Shown: positions 9,283-18,496 of the stretch, one piece after another
Layout of the letters: each line of letters starts with the position of its first letter
Position numbering within the stretch: position 1 is the first letter of the stretch
NCBI RefSeq assembly: GCF_032878875.1
Contig: NZ_CP118157.1
Location: 3,100,001-3,164,000, forward strand
Direction: 5' to 3'
Origin: Microbacterium sp. AB
GTDB taxonomy: Bacteria; Actinomycetota; Actinomycetes; Actinomycetales; Microbacteriaceae
DNA length: 64,000 nt
Program-made: the position numbers and the translations under genes
Notes under the pieces: model-generated
What the model was told of the DNA's origin: nothing
Databases searched by the model: none
What the model saw: only the letters and a program-made list of their open reading frames with translations

Positions 9283-9998
9283 GCATCCTCTCCCGTCCCG
9301 CCCTGCTGCGCGCGGCCGTCGGCGCCGCCGCCTGCCTCGCCGCCGCGGGGGCGATCGCGGCGGCCCTGACCGCGAGCCCCGCGGCCACCGACCCCGGTGC
9401 CGACGTCGAACACCCCCCGGCGACGTCCGCACCGGCACCCTCGGCCGTCACGGCCGAACCGGCGGAGAGCGTCATGCCCTCCCCCACCGCCCCGGCGGCG
9501 CCCCCCAGCGCGTCGCCGGGGCACCTCCCCTCGGCGTCCGAGACGTCCGCACCCGGCGAGTTCGCGCCGGTCACGGGCGACCTCGAGCCGGAGGACGCGA
9601 CCGACCTCGTCGCGGAGTCGCTCACTCCGCCCGACGCCGGCACGGCGCCCGACGCCGAGGACCTCGAGGCGCTCCTGACCGACCTCGCCGCCGGGTCGTA
9701 CCGCGCGGAGCTCGAGGCGCAGTGGCTCGAGCTCTCGGCGAACGGATGGTCGTACTCCGGGGAGCCCCGGGTCGCGGATCTCGAGATCGTCGCGCTCGAC
9801 GAGCGGAGCGATCCGGCGACCGCCGAGGTCACCGCCTGCATCGACTCCAGCGAGGTGGTCCTCCTCGACGCGGAGGGGCAGCGGATCGGCTCGCAGGACG
9901 ACGTCGTCCCCCGCGCGGCGCACCTGTTCGCCCTCGTCCGCGACGACGACACGTGGCGCGTGACGTCGCGGTCGTTCCCCGACGACCCCGCCTGCTGA
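9279..9998 (+). CDS. Secreted protein of unknown function in the EPS operon (possible NTF2-like domain)
   Basis: 239 aa. A hydrophobic N-terminal segment (residues 12-31) looks like a signal peptide or anchor. Residues about 35-110 are Pro/Ala/Ser-rich and low-complexity. The C-terminal 120 residues form a compact acidic domain with alternating strands and a final DTWRVTSRSFPDDPAC; this layout recalls the NTF2-like domains at the end of many actinobacterial exported proteins, but that is a weak inference. It is coupled to the flippase gene by an ATGA overlap and followed by the fibrinogen-domain gene, so an extracytoplasmic role tied to the polysaccharide is likely. Confidence 0.7.
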   Translation: MSILSRPALLRAAVGAAACLAAAGAIAAALTASPAATDPGADVEHPPATSAPAPSAVTAEPAESVMPSPTAPAAPPSASPGHLPSASETSAPGEFAPVTGDLEPEDATDLVAESLTPPDAGTAPDAEDLEALLTDLAAGSYRAELEAQWLELSANGWSYSGEPRVADLEIVALDERSDPATAEVTACIDSSEVVLLDAEGQRIGSQDDVVPRAAHLFALVRDDDTWRVTSRSFPDDPAC

Positions 9999-10024
9999 CC
10001 GGCCCCCTCCGAAAGACCTCGCAC

Positions 10025-12868
10025 ATGCTCTCCGACACCGCCCCGCGCCGCCTGCGGCCGCGCGCCGCCGCGCTGACCTCCCTGGCCGTGCTCGTCGCGC
10101 TGCTGATCCCCGCCGGTCCGGCCGCGGCGGAGGACCCCGCCCTCCCGTCGCCCGACGGACTCACGGAGGCCACGGCCGCCGCCTCGTGCTGGGAGATCGC
10201 GCAGCTCGCCCCCGACGCGCCCAGCGGCGTCTACTGGATCGCCACGCCCGCCATGGGCGCGGCGGAGCGCTTCTTCTGCGACCAGGAGACGGACGGCGGC
10301 GGCTGGGTGCTCGTCGGCCGGGGCCGCGAGGGATGGTCGGAGTCGATCCTCGGCGCCGGAACGCCCGCGCAGGTGCGCGACACGGTCACCGGGACCGCGG
10401 CCTTCGCCCCGCGCCAGCTCTCCGGCGAGCTGATCGACCAGCTGAACGACGACCGTCCGATCGGCGAGCTCGCCGACGGCATCCGCCTCGTGCGCGCGAC
10501 GAACGCGGCGGGGACCGCCTGGCAGGACACGACCTTCCAGCTGTCGAGCCCGCGCGACGAGTGGACATGGCAGTTCGACAACGAGCAGCGCGTCGCGTCG
10601 TACCGGATCGACGGCGTGCAGCGCACGGGCGGCACGACGAGCAGCTTCGGATCGGGCAACGGGCTCTCTCGCGTGCGGACCGTCACCGGGTCGACCGAGG
10701 GCTGGGCGATGGGGTTCGGCTACGGCTCCGAGATCCGGGGCTCGACCGCCGCGACGAGCTTCCTGTGGTCGAAGAACACCACGACCGGCTACGCGCGCCC
10801 CTTCACGCAGGTGTTCCTGCGCCCGAAGCTGATGAGCGCCGACGTCTTCTCCGCGATCCCCGACGAGGGCACGCCGGCCACGACGGGGCCCGCCGTCGCG
10901 CAGGCGTTCGCGGAGCAGCAGACCTGGGGCGTCGCGGGCCTCGGTGCGGGACCGTCCACGCTCGAGGGCAGCAACGAGGTCTCGGCGTTCGCCGAGAGCG
11001 GCGGCCGGGTGCTCGTCGGGGGCAACTTCACCACGGTGCAGCGCTCCGCCGGGGGCACGGGGGCGGAGACGCAGTCGTACCTCGCCGCGTTCGACCGCGA
11101 CACGGGCACCTGGGACCCCGCGTTCCGCCCGGTGTTCGACAACCAGGTGAAGGCCCTCGCGGCGCTCCCGGACGGACGGATCGCCGTCGGCGGATACTTC
11201 TCGACCGTCAACGGCGAGAGCCATCCGGGGCTCGTCGTGCTCGACGCGACGACGGGCGAGGTCGACGCGTCGTTCACGGGAGCCCTGCTCAACTTCCTCT
11301 CCGGCGGCGTGCCCGTCGTGCGGTCGCTCGACGTGCAGGACGACTGGCTCTACGTGGGCGGATCGTTCACGCACGCGGCCGGCGGCGGGACCCAGGTCTA
11401 CGCGCGCGCCGCGACGCGGCTCTCGATCACGACGGGCGTGCCGGACGCCTGGAACCCCGAGTTCAACGGGACCGTCATGAGCATCGACGCGTCGGCGCAG
11501 GGCGACCGCGCGTACGCCGCCGGCTACTTCAGCCAGTCCCGGGGACGCGCCGCCGACAAGGCGGCGGCGCTGTCGACGTCGGACGAGACGCTCGTCCCCT
11601 GGGCGGTCCTCTTCTCCAACCGGTCGGACAACCGTCAGGGATACCAGCAGGCGGTCCTCGAGGTGGGCGACCGCGTCTGGCTGGGGGGCTCCGAGCACTC
11701 GCTCGTGAGCTACCGACGCGACACCATGTCGGTCGCGAGCTCGAACATCACCCTCGCGGGCGGCGACTTCCAGGCGATCGCATCGGACGGCGAGGCCGTC
11801 TACGCGGGCTGCCACTGCTTCGGCTCGAACTATGAGGGCGCCACGGCCTGGCCGACGGTGGGCACGGGATGGACGGGCGTGGACGCCGTCTACGGCAGCG
11901 GTGCGTGGAGCGCGACGACCGGCGAGTACCTGCCGTCGTTCAACGGCGTCTTCAACACGCGCGCCGGAGCGGGCGCGTGGGCGCTCTTCGTGGACTCGCG
12001 CGGCACCCTGTGGCAGGGCGGCGACTTCAGCTACTCCACCCGCGCCGGTTTCGCGCGCCAGTGGTCGGGAGGCTTCGTCCGCCACGCCGCCTCCGACACG
12101 ACGAGCCCGTCCACGCCGGGCGGCCTCACGGCGACGGCCGGCGCAGACGACGTGACGCTCACGTGGTCCGCGTCGACGGACGACCGGGGCGTCACCGCAT
12201 ACGAGGTGCTGCGCGCCGATCGGGTCGTGGCGTCCGTGACGGGGACGACCCTCACGCTGCCCGCCGCCCCGGAGGGCACGCGCTACGCCGTGCGCGCCGT
12301 CGACGCCGCCGACAACCGTTCGGCCAGCACCCCCGCGACCACGGCCGCCGAGCCCGAGCCCGCGGCGCCGACGCTCATCGACGCCGGCTCGACCTGGTCG
12401 TACCTGTGGACGACGCAGGCGACGCCCGCCGGATGGAACGCGCCCGCATTCGACGACGCCGCCTGGGCGACGGGCGCCGCACCGCTCGGCTGGGGCACGG
12501 GCGACATCGCGACGACGCTCGACACGAGCCTCTCGCCGCGTCCCGTCACGAGCTACCACCGGCACGACGTCGAGCTGACGGATCCGCTCCCGGCGGCGCT
12601 CCGCCTCACGGTGCGCGCCGACGACGGCGTCGTCGTCTACGTCAACGGCACGGAGGTCCTGCGGCAGAACCTCGACGCCGGTCCGGTGACCCCCACGACC
12701 TTCGCGAACACCGCCGTTCCCGCGGCCAGGGCCATCGCCGAGCCCGTCGTGGCCGACGTCCCGGCCTCGGCCTTCGTCGCCGGCACGAACACGATCGCGG
12801 TCGAGGTGCACTCCAACTACCGCACGGCGGCGAGCCACAGCTTCGAGATGACGGTGACGCTGCCATGA
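10025..12868 (+). CDS. Secreted fibrinogen-like/propeller/FN3/jelly-roll protein
   Basis: 947 aa. Residues 1-35 are a classical signal peptide ending AAA. A fibrinogen-like module follows: C55 in ASCWEI, GVYW, and FCDQETDGGGW (84-94), the YCDxxxxGGGW hallmark. From about residue 320 to 680 there are repeated strands such as VLVGGNFTTV, IAVGGYFSTV and LYVGGSFTHA, which read like blades of a propeller or delta-60-type repeats. A fibronectin type III domain follows (about 690-770) and a C-terminal beta-sandwich (785-947) with WSYLWTT and VVVYVNGTEV, like carbohydrate-binding jelly rolls. There is no LPXTG or membrane anchor, so it is probably released or held by glycan binding. It is embedded in the EPS operon and coupled to the next gene by an ATGA. 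Confidence 0.85.
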   Translation: MLSDTAPRRLRPRAAALTSLAVLVALLIPAGPAAAEDPALPSPDGLTEATAAASCWEIAQLAPDAPSGVYWIATPAMGAAERFFCDQETDGGGWVLVGRGREGWSESILGAGTPAQVRDTVTGTAAFAPRQLSGELIDQLNDDRPIGELADGIRLVRATNAAGTAWQDTTFQLSSPRDEWTWQFDNEQRVASYRIDGVQRTGGTTSSFGSGNGLSRVRTVTGSTEGWAMGFGYGSEIRGSTAATSFLWSKNTTTGYARPFTQVFLRPKLMSADVFSAIPDEGTPATTGPAVAQAFAEQQTWGVAGLGAGPSTLEGSNEVSAFAESGGRVLVGGNFTTVQRSAGGTGAETQSYLAAFDRDTGTWDPAFRPVFDNQVKALAALPDGRIAVGGYFSTVNGESHPGLVVLDATTGEVDASFTGALLNFLSGGVPVVRSLDVQDDWLYVGGSFTHAAGGGTQVYARAATRLSITTGVPDAWNPEFNGTVMSIDASAQGDRAYAAGYFSQSRGRAADKAAALSTSDETLVPWAVLFSNRSDNRQGYQQAVLEVGDRVWLGGSEHSLVSYRRDTMSVASSNITLAGGDFQAIASDGEAVYAGCHCFGSNYEGATAWPTVGTGWTGVDAVYGSGAWSATTGEYLPSFNGVFNTRAGAGAWALFVDSRGTLWQGGDFSYSTRAGFARQWSGGFVRHAASDTTSPSTPGGLTATAGADDVTLTWSASTDDRGVTAYEVLRADRVVASVTGTTLTLPAAPEGTRYAVRAVDAADNRSASTPATTAAEPEPAAPTLIDAGSTWSYLWTTQATPAGWNAPAFDDAAWATGAAPLGWGTGDIATTLDTSLSPRPVTSYHRHDVELTDPLPAALRLTVRADDGVVVYVNGTEVLRQNLDAGPVTPTTFANTAVPAARAIAEPVVADVPASAFVAGTNTIAVEVHSNYRTAASHSFEMTVTLP

Positions 12869-13668
12869 CGACCGGCCTCACGGGACCCGCCCACGCCGTC
12901 CGGCCGTCGTTCCGCGCGCTCCTCGCCGAGCTCGCACGCGCGCAGAAGAGCGGAGCGGGCGTGCCCGCGTACACCCGATGGGTGAACCGCCGCCTCGCCC
13001 GCGGGGTCGCGGCCGCCGCCGCTGCGCGGGGCGTCGGGCCGAACGCGGTGACCCTCGCGAGCGCCGCCCTCTCGGTCGCCGGGCTCGTGGCGCTCGTCGT
13101 CGCGCCGGTGTCGGCGGTCACGGGCATCGTCGCGGCCGCGCTGCTCGCGGCCGGCTACGTGTTCGACTCCGCCGACGGGCAGGTGGCCCGGCTCACCCGG
13201 CGCTCCGGCCCCGCCGGCGAATGGCTCGATCACGTCGTCGACGCCGTCCGCACCCCGCTCGTCCACGTCGGCGTCGCCGTGGCCGTGTTCGTGCACGGGG
13301 CGGGGGACGGCGGACGGCCGGAGGTCGCGGGACCCATCGGAGGTCCGGGGCTCATGGGGGTCGCGCTCGCCTACGCCGTGCTGTCGGGCGGGCAGTTCAT
13401 GAGCCAGATCCTCGCCGAGCAGCTGTCGGCGCGCCACGGACGCGCCGTCTCGGAGCCGAGCGGCGCGCTCAAGTCGCTCACGCTCCTTCCGACCGATCCC
13501 GGGGTCCTGTGCTGGACCTTCGCGCTCTGGGGAGCGCCTGCGGTCTTCGGGGTCGCCTACACCGCGCTCTTCGCCGCCAACCTGCTGCACACGGCGGTCT
13601 CGATGCGCCGCAAGCACCGCCGCCTGAGCGGAGCCGCCCCATCGACCGCATCCATTCCGACGACCTGA
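12865..13668 (+). CDS. CDP-alcohol phosphatidyltransferase family protein
   Basis: 267 aa. The complete family signature DGx2ARx8Gx3Dx3D is present: D104 G105, A108 R109, G118, D122 and D126. These residues bind the two metal ions and the CDP-alcohol. Several transmembrane helices surround the motif. Such enzymes replace CMP in a CDP-alcohol or CDP-lipid with an acceptor hydroxyl. It lies inside the EPS operon together with a TagD-like cytidylyltransferase (19059-19508), which suggests that it uses a CDP-activated polyol to decorate the polysaccharide or its lipid carrier rather than to make bulk phospholipid. That role is inference. Confidence 0.88.
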   Translation: MTTGLTGPAHAVRPSFRALLAELARAQKSGAGVPAYTRWVNRRLARGVAAAAAARGVGPNAVTLASAALSVAGLVALVVAPVSAVTGIVAAALLAAGYVFDSADGQVARLTRRSGPAGEWLDHVVDAVRTPLVHVGVAVAVFVHGAGDGGRPEVAGPIGGPGLMGVALAYAVLSGGQFMSQILAEQLSARHGRAVSEPSGALKSLTLLPTDPGVLCWTFALWGAPAVFGVAYTALFAANLLHTAVSMRRKHRRLSGAAPSTASIPTT

Positions 13669-13692
13669 CACACATCCGGGGACACGCACATC

Positions 13693-15294
13693 ATGAACGA
13701 CGCACCGCACGCCCAGACCGCGACGACGCTGGGGCTCGGCCACTACGGCCGAGTGCTCGTCCGGCACTGGCGCCTCATCGCCGCGGGGGTCGCCGTCGGC
13801 GCCCTCGCCGCCGGCGCCTTCCTGCTCGTGACGCCGAGCCAGTACACCGCGACGACACAGGTGAACCTGTCGGTCATCACGACCGATCCGTTCAATCCGC
13901 AGCGCGCGGCGTCGGGGCTGCTGGACGACGCCACCGAGTCGGCCATCGCCCGTTCGTACGTCGTCGCCGAGCGGGCGACCGCGCTGCTCGACGACCGCAC
14001 GGAGGCCGCCGCGTTGCACGACGCCGTCGAGGTGACGATCTCGGAGGGCGGGACGGTCGCGCACGTCTCGGCGACCGCCGGCTCCCGGGACGGGGCCGTG
14101 GACCACGCCGACGCCGTCGCATCCGCCTACCTCGCCTACCGTTCCGAGCAGGCCGAGCAGCGCCTGGATGTGATGGTCTCGGGTCTCGGCACGCGCATCG
14201 ACGACCTCAACGCGCAGCTCGCCGACGCCAACGCGGTGCTCGCCGGCTCGCCGGGCGGCACCCAGGAGGTGCAGGCCACGAGCGACCGGGAGCAGATCCT
14301 CGTCGAGCTCGAGGGCCTGCTGTCGCAGCGCAACGCCCTGCAGAGCGTCGACACGACGGGGGGCAGCGTGCTCACCGGCGCCTCCGACAGCGCCGTGGGC
14401 GTCGAGCCGTCACGGCGCCTCGCGGTCGCGACGGGCCTGGCCGCGGGGCTCGTCCTCGGCGTCGTCGCCGCGTTCGCACGCCACCCGTTCGACCGCCGGC
14501 TGCGCTCCGCCGCGGAGGCCGAGCGGATCCTGGGACGGCGGACGCTCACGCGCCTGCGCTCCTCCCGGCCGCGTGCGCCGTTCGTCGGCGACGACGCCGA
14601 GGCGCTCCGCGTCGCCCGCGAGCGGCTGCTCGCGGAGCTGCCGGGCTCGGACACGACCCTGCTCGTCGTGGACGACTCGGACACGGACGGCGAGCACGGG
14701 TCCGAGGCGGCCGCGGGGCTCGCCGTCGCCACGGCGCAGGCCGGCTCGACCGTGCAGCTCGTGCTCCCCCACCCTCCCGCGCGACGCATCGTGCCGCTGC
14801 GGCCCGGGACGGACGCGAACCCGGACGAGGAGCGGGCGCCGCGCGGCTCGTTCGCCGCAGCGGGTCTGACGGTGCACGCCTGCCGTCCCGACGCCGACGC
14901 GCTCACGCGCGACGTCGAGGTCCGGGAGGCGATCGAGTCCGCTCCCCCGGGCACGCGCACGATCCTCGCGCTGCCGTCGTCGTGCGGCGAGGCCGAGCTG
15001 CTCGCGGGCATCCGCCTCGCGGACGCCGTGGTCGTCGTCCTCCGCGAGGACGCGAGCACCACGACGACCGCCGGCTGGCTGCTCGCCGAGACCCTGTCCG
15101 CGGCGACGCCCCTCCTGGGCGCCGTGATGGTCCCGCGGCGTGCGCGACGTCGTCTGCGCGAGCGCCTGCCGGCCGGTCGACGCGACGCGCCCGCCTCCGC
15201 GCCCGAGACGGAGGGCCGTCGGCCCACGGCGCACAGCACGCCCGGCGGTGCCGACGGCGCGACGAGAGAGACGGCCCTCGTCGATGTCGTCTGA
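13693..15294 (+). CDS. Wzz-type polysaccharide co-polymerase with kinase-like tail lacking a P-loop
   Basis: 533 aa. Two transmembrane segments (about residues 26-45 and 237-256) bracket an extracytoplasmic coiled-coil region, the Wzz/PCP architecture that sets chain length. The cytoplasmic tail (about 270-470) keeps the alternating hydrophobic-strand pattern of a tyrosine-autokinase/ParA-like domain (TLLVVDDSDT, RTILALPS, ADAVVVVLRE), but where a Walker A motif should follow the first strand the sequence reads DDSDTDGEHGSE, without GxxGxGKS/T. The C-terminus is not Tyr-rich. So it is probably a structural co-polymerase without kinase activity. It overlaps the next gene by 11 bp. Confidence 0.85.
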   Translation: MNDAPHAQTATTLGLGHYGRVLVRHWRLIAAGVAVGALAAGAFLLVTPSQYTATTQVNLSVITTDPFNPQRAASGLLDDATESAIARSYVVAERATALLDDRTEAAALHDAVEVTISEGGTVAHVSATAGSRDGAVDHADAVASAYLAYRSEQAEQRLDVMVSGLGTRIDDLNAQLADANAVLAGSPGGTQEVQATSDREQILVELEGLLSQRNALQSVDTTGGSVLTGASDSAVGVEPSRRLAVATGLAAGLVLGVVAAFARHPFDRRLRSAAEAERILGRRTLTRLRSSRPRAPFVGDDAEALRVARERLLAELPGSDTTLLVVDDSDTDGEHGSEAAAGLAVATAQAGSTVQLVLPHPPARRIVPLRPGTDANPDEERAPRGSFAAAGLTVHACRPDADALTRDVEVREAIESAPPGTRTILALPSSCGEAELLAGIRLADAVVVVLREDASTTTTAGWLLAETLSAATPLLGAVMVPRRARRRLRERLPAGRRDAPASAPETEGRRPTAHSTPGGADGATRETALVDVV

Positions 15295-16660
15295 CACGAC
15301 GCCGGCCCGCCCGGGCGTGCGCGCGGGCCGACCGCTCCGCACGTCCTTCCGTCCGTCCGGCGGCATCCTGCTCCCCGGCGCGGGCGCCGGGCGGCCGTCC
15401 CGCACCGAGCTGCCGCGCTGGCCGCTCACGGCGATGTTCGCGGCGTTCCCGCTGTGGTGGGCTCTCGGACTGGCCGAGATGGCGTGGATCCCGCTCGCGG
15501 GGGCCATGGCGGTGCTCATGGTGCGCCGCGGCGGCATGCGGGCCCCGCGCGGCTTCGGCGTCTGGCTGCTGTTCCTCGTGCTCGTGGGCGCATCGGTCGT
15601 CGGCGTCGACACGAGCGGCCGGCTCATCGGCTTCGCCTACCGCGGGCTGCAGTACCTCGCGGTGACGATCGCTTTCCTCTACGTGTACAACGCTCGCCGC
15701 ACGGTCACGGTCGACTGGCTGCTGGGACTGCTGACGCTGTTCTGGCTGTACGTCGTGGCGGGCGGATGGCTGGGCGTCGTCGCGCCGGAGTTCTCCTTCC
15801 GCACGCCGCTCGGGTATCTGCTGCCGCAGGCGCTGCAGGCGAACGAGGTCGTGGGCGAGATGGTCGTGCGCCGTGCGACGCAGTGGAACCCCGACTCCTG
15901 GATCGCGCTCGATCCGCGCCCCGCCGCTCCCTTCCTCTATACCAACGGATGGGGAGGCGCCTACTCGATGCTGCTGCCCCTCGTGCTCACCCGCCTCGCC
16001 CGGATGCCCCGCGACGGGCGCTTCCTCGCCCTGCTCGCCGCCGTGCCCGTGTCGTTCGTCCCCGCCTTCCTCACGCTCAACCGGGGCATGTTCATCGGCC
16101 TCGGGATCGCCGCCCTCTACGGGGGGACGCTCCTGCTCGCCTCCGGCCGCGCGCGCGCGGTCGCCGGGCTCGCGGCGGCATCCGTCGCCGCGCTCGGCGC
16201 CGCCTCGGCGCTCGGCGTCTGGGACCGGCTCCTCGGACGGGTCGAGTCGAGCTCGTCGACGGAGGATCGCGCGAACCTCTACGAGGAGACGCTCACGCGC
16301 ACGCTGCGGTCGCCGCTCTTCGGCTACGGCGCTCCGCGCCCGTCGTGGACGGAGGGAGCGCCGTCCGCCGGGACGCAGGGCCATGTCTGGACCGTCATGT
16401 TCTCGCACGGCCTTCCCGCCCTGGCCCTCTTCCTCGGCGCGCTCCTCTGGCTCGTGTGGGCGACGGGCCGCGCGCGCACGCCGGGCACGATCGCCGTCCA
16501 CGTCATCCAGGTCGTCCTGCTCGTCGAGGTCTTCTACTACGGCGTGCTGCCCCACGGGCTCATGCTCGCCCTGCTCCCCGCCGCAGCGATCCTGCCGCAC
16601 GACTCCGTCCACGCGGTCCACCCGTCCGGCACCCCCTCGTCCCCCCGGAGGCTCTCATGA
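15284..16660 (+). CDS. O-antigen ligase/Wzy-like polysaccharide polymerase
   Basis: 458 aa, with about ten hydrophobic helices. A larger periplasmic loop near residues 320-370 (SSSSTEDRANLYEETL, then LFGYGAPRPSW and GHVWTVMFSHGLPAL) matches the Wzy_C/ligase pattern of a conserved Arg region followed by GYG and an HxxxxxxxxxxG segment. It would join repeat units on the outer face of the membrane. It sits directly after the chain-length gene with an 11-bp overlap and before two GT2 genes. The polymerase rather than ligase function is inferred from context. Confidence 0.85.
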   Translation: MSSDTTPARPGVRAGRPLRTSFRPSGGILLPGAGAGRPSRTELPRWPLTAMFAAFPLWWALGLAEMAWIPLAGAMAVLMVRRGGMRAPRGFGVWLLFLVLVGASVVGVDTSGRLIGFAYRGLQYLAVTIAFLYVYNARRTVTVDWLLGLLTLFWLYVVAGGWLGVVAPEFSFRTPLGYLLPQALQANEVVGEMVVRRATQWNPDSWIALDPRPAAPFLYTNGWGGAYSMLLPLVLTRLARMPRDGRFLALLAAVPVSFVPAFLTLNRGMFIGLGIAALYGGTLLLASGRARAVAGLAAASVAALGAASALGVWDRLLGRVESSSSTEDRANLYEETLTRTLRSPLFGYGAPRPSWTEGAPSAGTQGHVWTVMFSHGLPALALFLGALLWLVWATGRARTPGTIAVHVIQVVLLVEVFYYGVLPHGLMLALLPAAAILPHDSVHAVHPSGTPSSPRRLS

Positions 16661-17562
16661 CCCCGCTCGTCACCGTCGTCGTCGCCACGCGCGACCGGCC
16701 TCAGCTGCTGCGCCGCGCCGTGCGGTCGATCCTTGCGCAGGACGTCGCCGGCCGCATCGAGATCGTGCTCGTGTTCGACGGCTCGCCCGTCGACCCGCTC
16801 GCCGACCTCGGCCCGGGACGCCATGCCGTCCGCCCGATGGCGAACACCCGCGCCCCCGGGCTCGCCGGCGCCCGCAACACGGGCGTGCTCGCCGCGAGCG
16901 CGCCGCTCGTCGCGTTCTGCGACGACGACGACGAGTGGCTCCCCGGCAAGCTCGCCGCCCAGCTCCCGCTGCTCGACGACCCCGGCGTCGTCCTCGCCGC
17001 GACCGGCATCCGCATCCGCTCCTCGGGAGGCGAGCACGACCGCCTGCCGCCCGCGAGCGTGGGGCTCGGCGACCTGCTGCGCTCGCGCATCACCGAGCTG
17101 CACCCCTCGTCGTTCCTGCTCCGCACGGCCGACCTCCGCGGGCGGCTGGGCCTCGTCGACGAGGACCTCCCGGCGTCCTACGGCGAGGACTACGACCTGC
17201 TGCTGCGGGCGGCCGGGCTCGGCAGGGTCGCGGCGGTCGCGGAGCCGCTCACGATCGTGCACTGGGACCGGACCTCGTACTTCAGCGAGCGCTGGCGCGG
17301 CATCGTGGACGGCCTCGGCTACCTGCTCGACAAGCATCCGGAGTTCGCGCGCTCGACGCGGGGCCGCGCGCGCATCGAGGGGCAGATCGCCTTCGCGCAC
17401 GGGGCGCTGGGGGCTTTCCGGAGCGCCAGGCACTGGGCCGGGAGATCGCTGCGCGACGACCTGCGCCAGCCCCGCGCGTACCTCGCGCTGTGCGTCGGCC
17501 TGCGTCTCGTCTCGGGCGAGCGCGTCGTCGCCGCCCTCAACGCCCGCGGAAGGGGGATGTGA
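16657..17562 (+). CDS. GT2 family glycosyltransferase
   Basis: 301 aa. GT-A fold: VTVVVATRDRP at the N-terminus, LAGARNTGV, and the metal-binding CDDDDEW (residues 88-94), followed by YGEDYDLLLRAA, the ED motif carrying the catalytic base. No membrane segment, so it acts in the cytoplasm on the lipid-linked repeat unit. It is coupled to the polymerase gene by an ATGA overlap. Donor and acceptor sugars are not evident. Confidence 0.9.
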   Translation: MTPLVTVVVATRDRPQLLRRAVRSILAQDVAGRIEIVLVFDGSPVDPLADLGPGRHAVRPMANTRAPGLAGARNTGVLAASAPLVAFCDDDDEWLPGKLAAQLPLLDDPGVVLAATGIRIRSSGGEHDRLPPASVGLGDLLRSRITELHPSSFLLRTADLRGRLGLVDEDLPASYGEDYDLLLRAAGLGRVAAVAEPLTIVHWDRTSYFSERWRGIVDGLGYLLDKHPEFARSTRGRARIEGQIAFAHGALGAFRSARHWAGRSLRDDLRQPRAYLALCVGLRLVSGERVVAALNARGRGM

Positions 17563-17563
17563 C

Positions 17564-18496
17564 ATGCCGCGCCTGGCCGTGCTCATGCCCGCGTTCGACG
17601 CGGCCCGGACGATCGAGCGCGCCGTGCGCTCGACGCTCGCCGATCTGCCCGCGGACGCCGAGCTCGTCGTCGCCGACGACGGGTCGACGGACGACACCCT
17701 CGCCGTGCTCGATCGCATCGCCGACCGGCGGCTGCGCGTCGTCACGGGCCCGAACCGCGGCGTCGCACGCACCCTGAACCGGCTGCGGGGGATCACCGAC
17801 AGCTCCTTCGTGGCCCGGATGGACGCCGACGACGTCGTCCTCCCTGGCCGCTTCGCCCGGCAGCTGCGCGCGCTGGGCGACGCCGACGCCGTCTTCACCG
17901 CCGTCGTGACGGCGCGCGACGGCGCGCCCCGGCCGTCCGCGCCGCGTCCCTCCTGGCCGAGGGGCATCGCGCCGGCCGCCTTCCCGTTCCATCTGCTCCT
18001 GACGAACCCCGTCGCGCACTCGACCCTGGCCGCGCGGCGTTCGGCGCTCGATGCCGCAGGCGACTACCGCACCGTGCCGAGCGAGGACTACGACCTGTGG
18101 CTGCGTCTCGCCGCGCGCGGCGCCCGGATGCGACGGCTGGCGCTGCCGGGCGTGCTGTACCGGGTGCACGACGGGCAGGTGACGGCGGCGAGCGGATGGC
18201 GCCTCGCGTCATGGCACGACGAGAAGACGCAGAACGCGTTCGCCGTCCTCTCCGCGCAGCTGCTCGGAGAGCCCCGGCAGCGGATCTCCTCCCTGGCCGC
18301 CGCCCCGCTCTCGCGCGCCGCGCGCCTCGCGCGCCTCGCGGAGTTCGAGCGGCTGTTCCGCGCCGCCGTCGCCCCGCTGGGGCTCGCGGACCGCCGCGTG
18401 CTCCTGCGAAGGCTGCGGCAGCGCGCGCAGTGGCTGCGGCAGCACGCGGACGGTGTCGCGGCGTCGTCCGAAGCCCTCGCCCGGGACGCGCGATGA
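17564..18496 (+). CDS. GT2 family glycosyltransferase
   Basis: 310 aa. GT-A motifs: VLMPAFDAARTI, VADDGSTDDT, NRGVARTLNR and ARMDADD (DXD at residues 87-89), then PSEDYDLWLRLA with the catalytic ED. It differs from the preceding GT2 in length and in its C-terminal Arg/Leu-rich helical extension. AAGGGGG lies upstream of the ATG, 1 bp after the previous stop. It probably adds another sugar of the repeat unit. Specificity is unknown. Confidence 0.9.
   Translation: MPRLAVLMPAFDAARTIERAVRSTLADLPADAELVVADDGSTDDTLAVLDRIADRRLRVVTGPNRGVARTLNRLRGITDSSFVARMDADDVVLPGRFARQLRALGDADAVFTAVVTARDGAPRPSAPRPSWPRGIAPAAFPFHLLLTNPVAHSTLAARRSALDAAGDYRTVPSEDYDLWLRLAARGARMRRLALPGVLYRVHDGQVTAASGWRLASWHDEKTQNAFAVLSAQLLGEPRQRISSLAAAPLSRAARLARLAEFERLFRAAVAPLGLADRRVLLRRLRQRAQWLRQHADGVAASSEALARDAR

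Noticed and set aside
9092..12838. Very long reading frames opposite the EPS genes and many others
   Set aside because: They are antisense or frame-shifted images of real genes, produced by GC-rich codon bias; products are Arg/Gly/Pro-rich with no domains.
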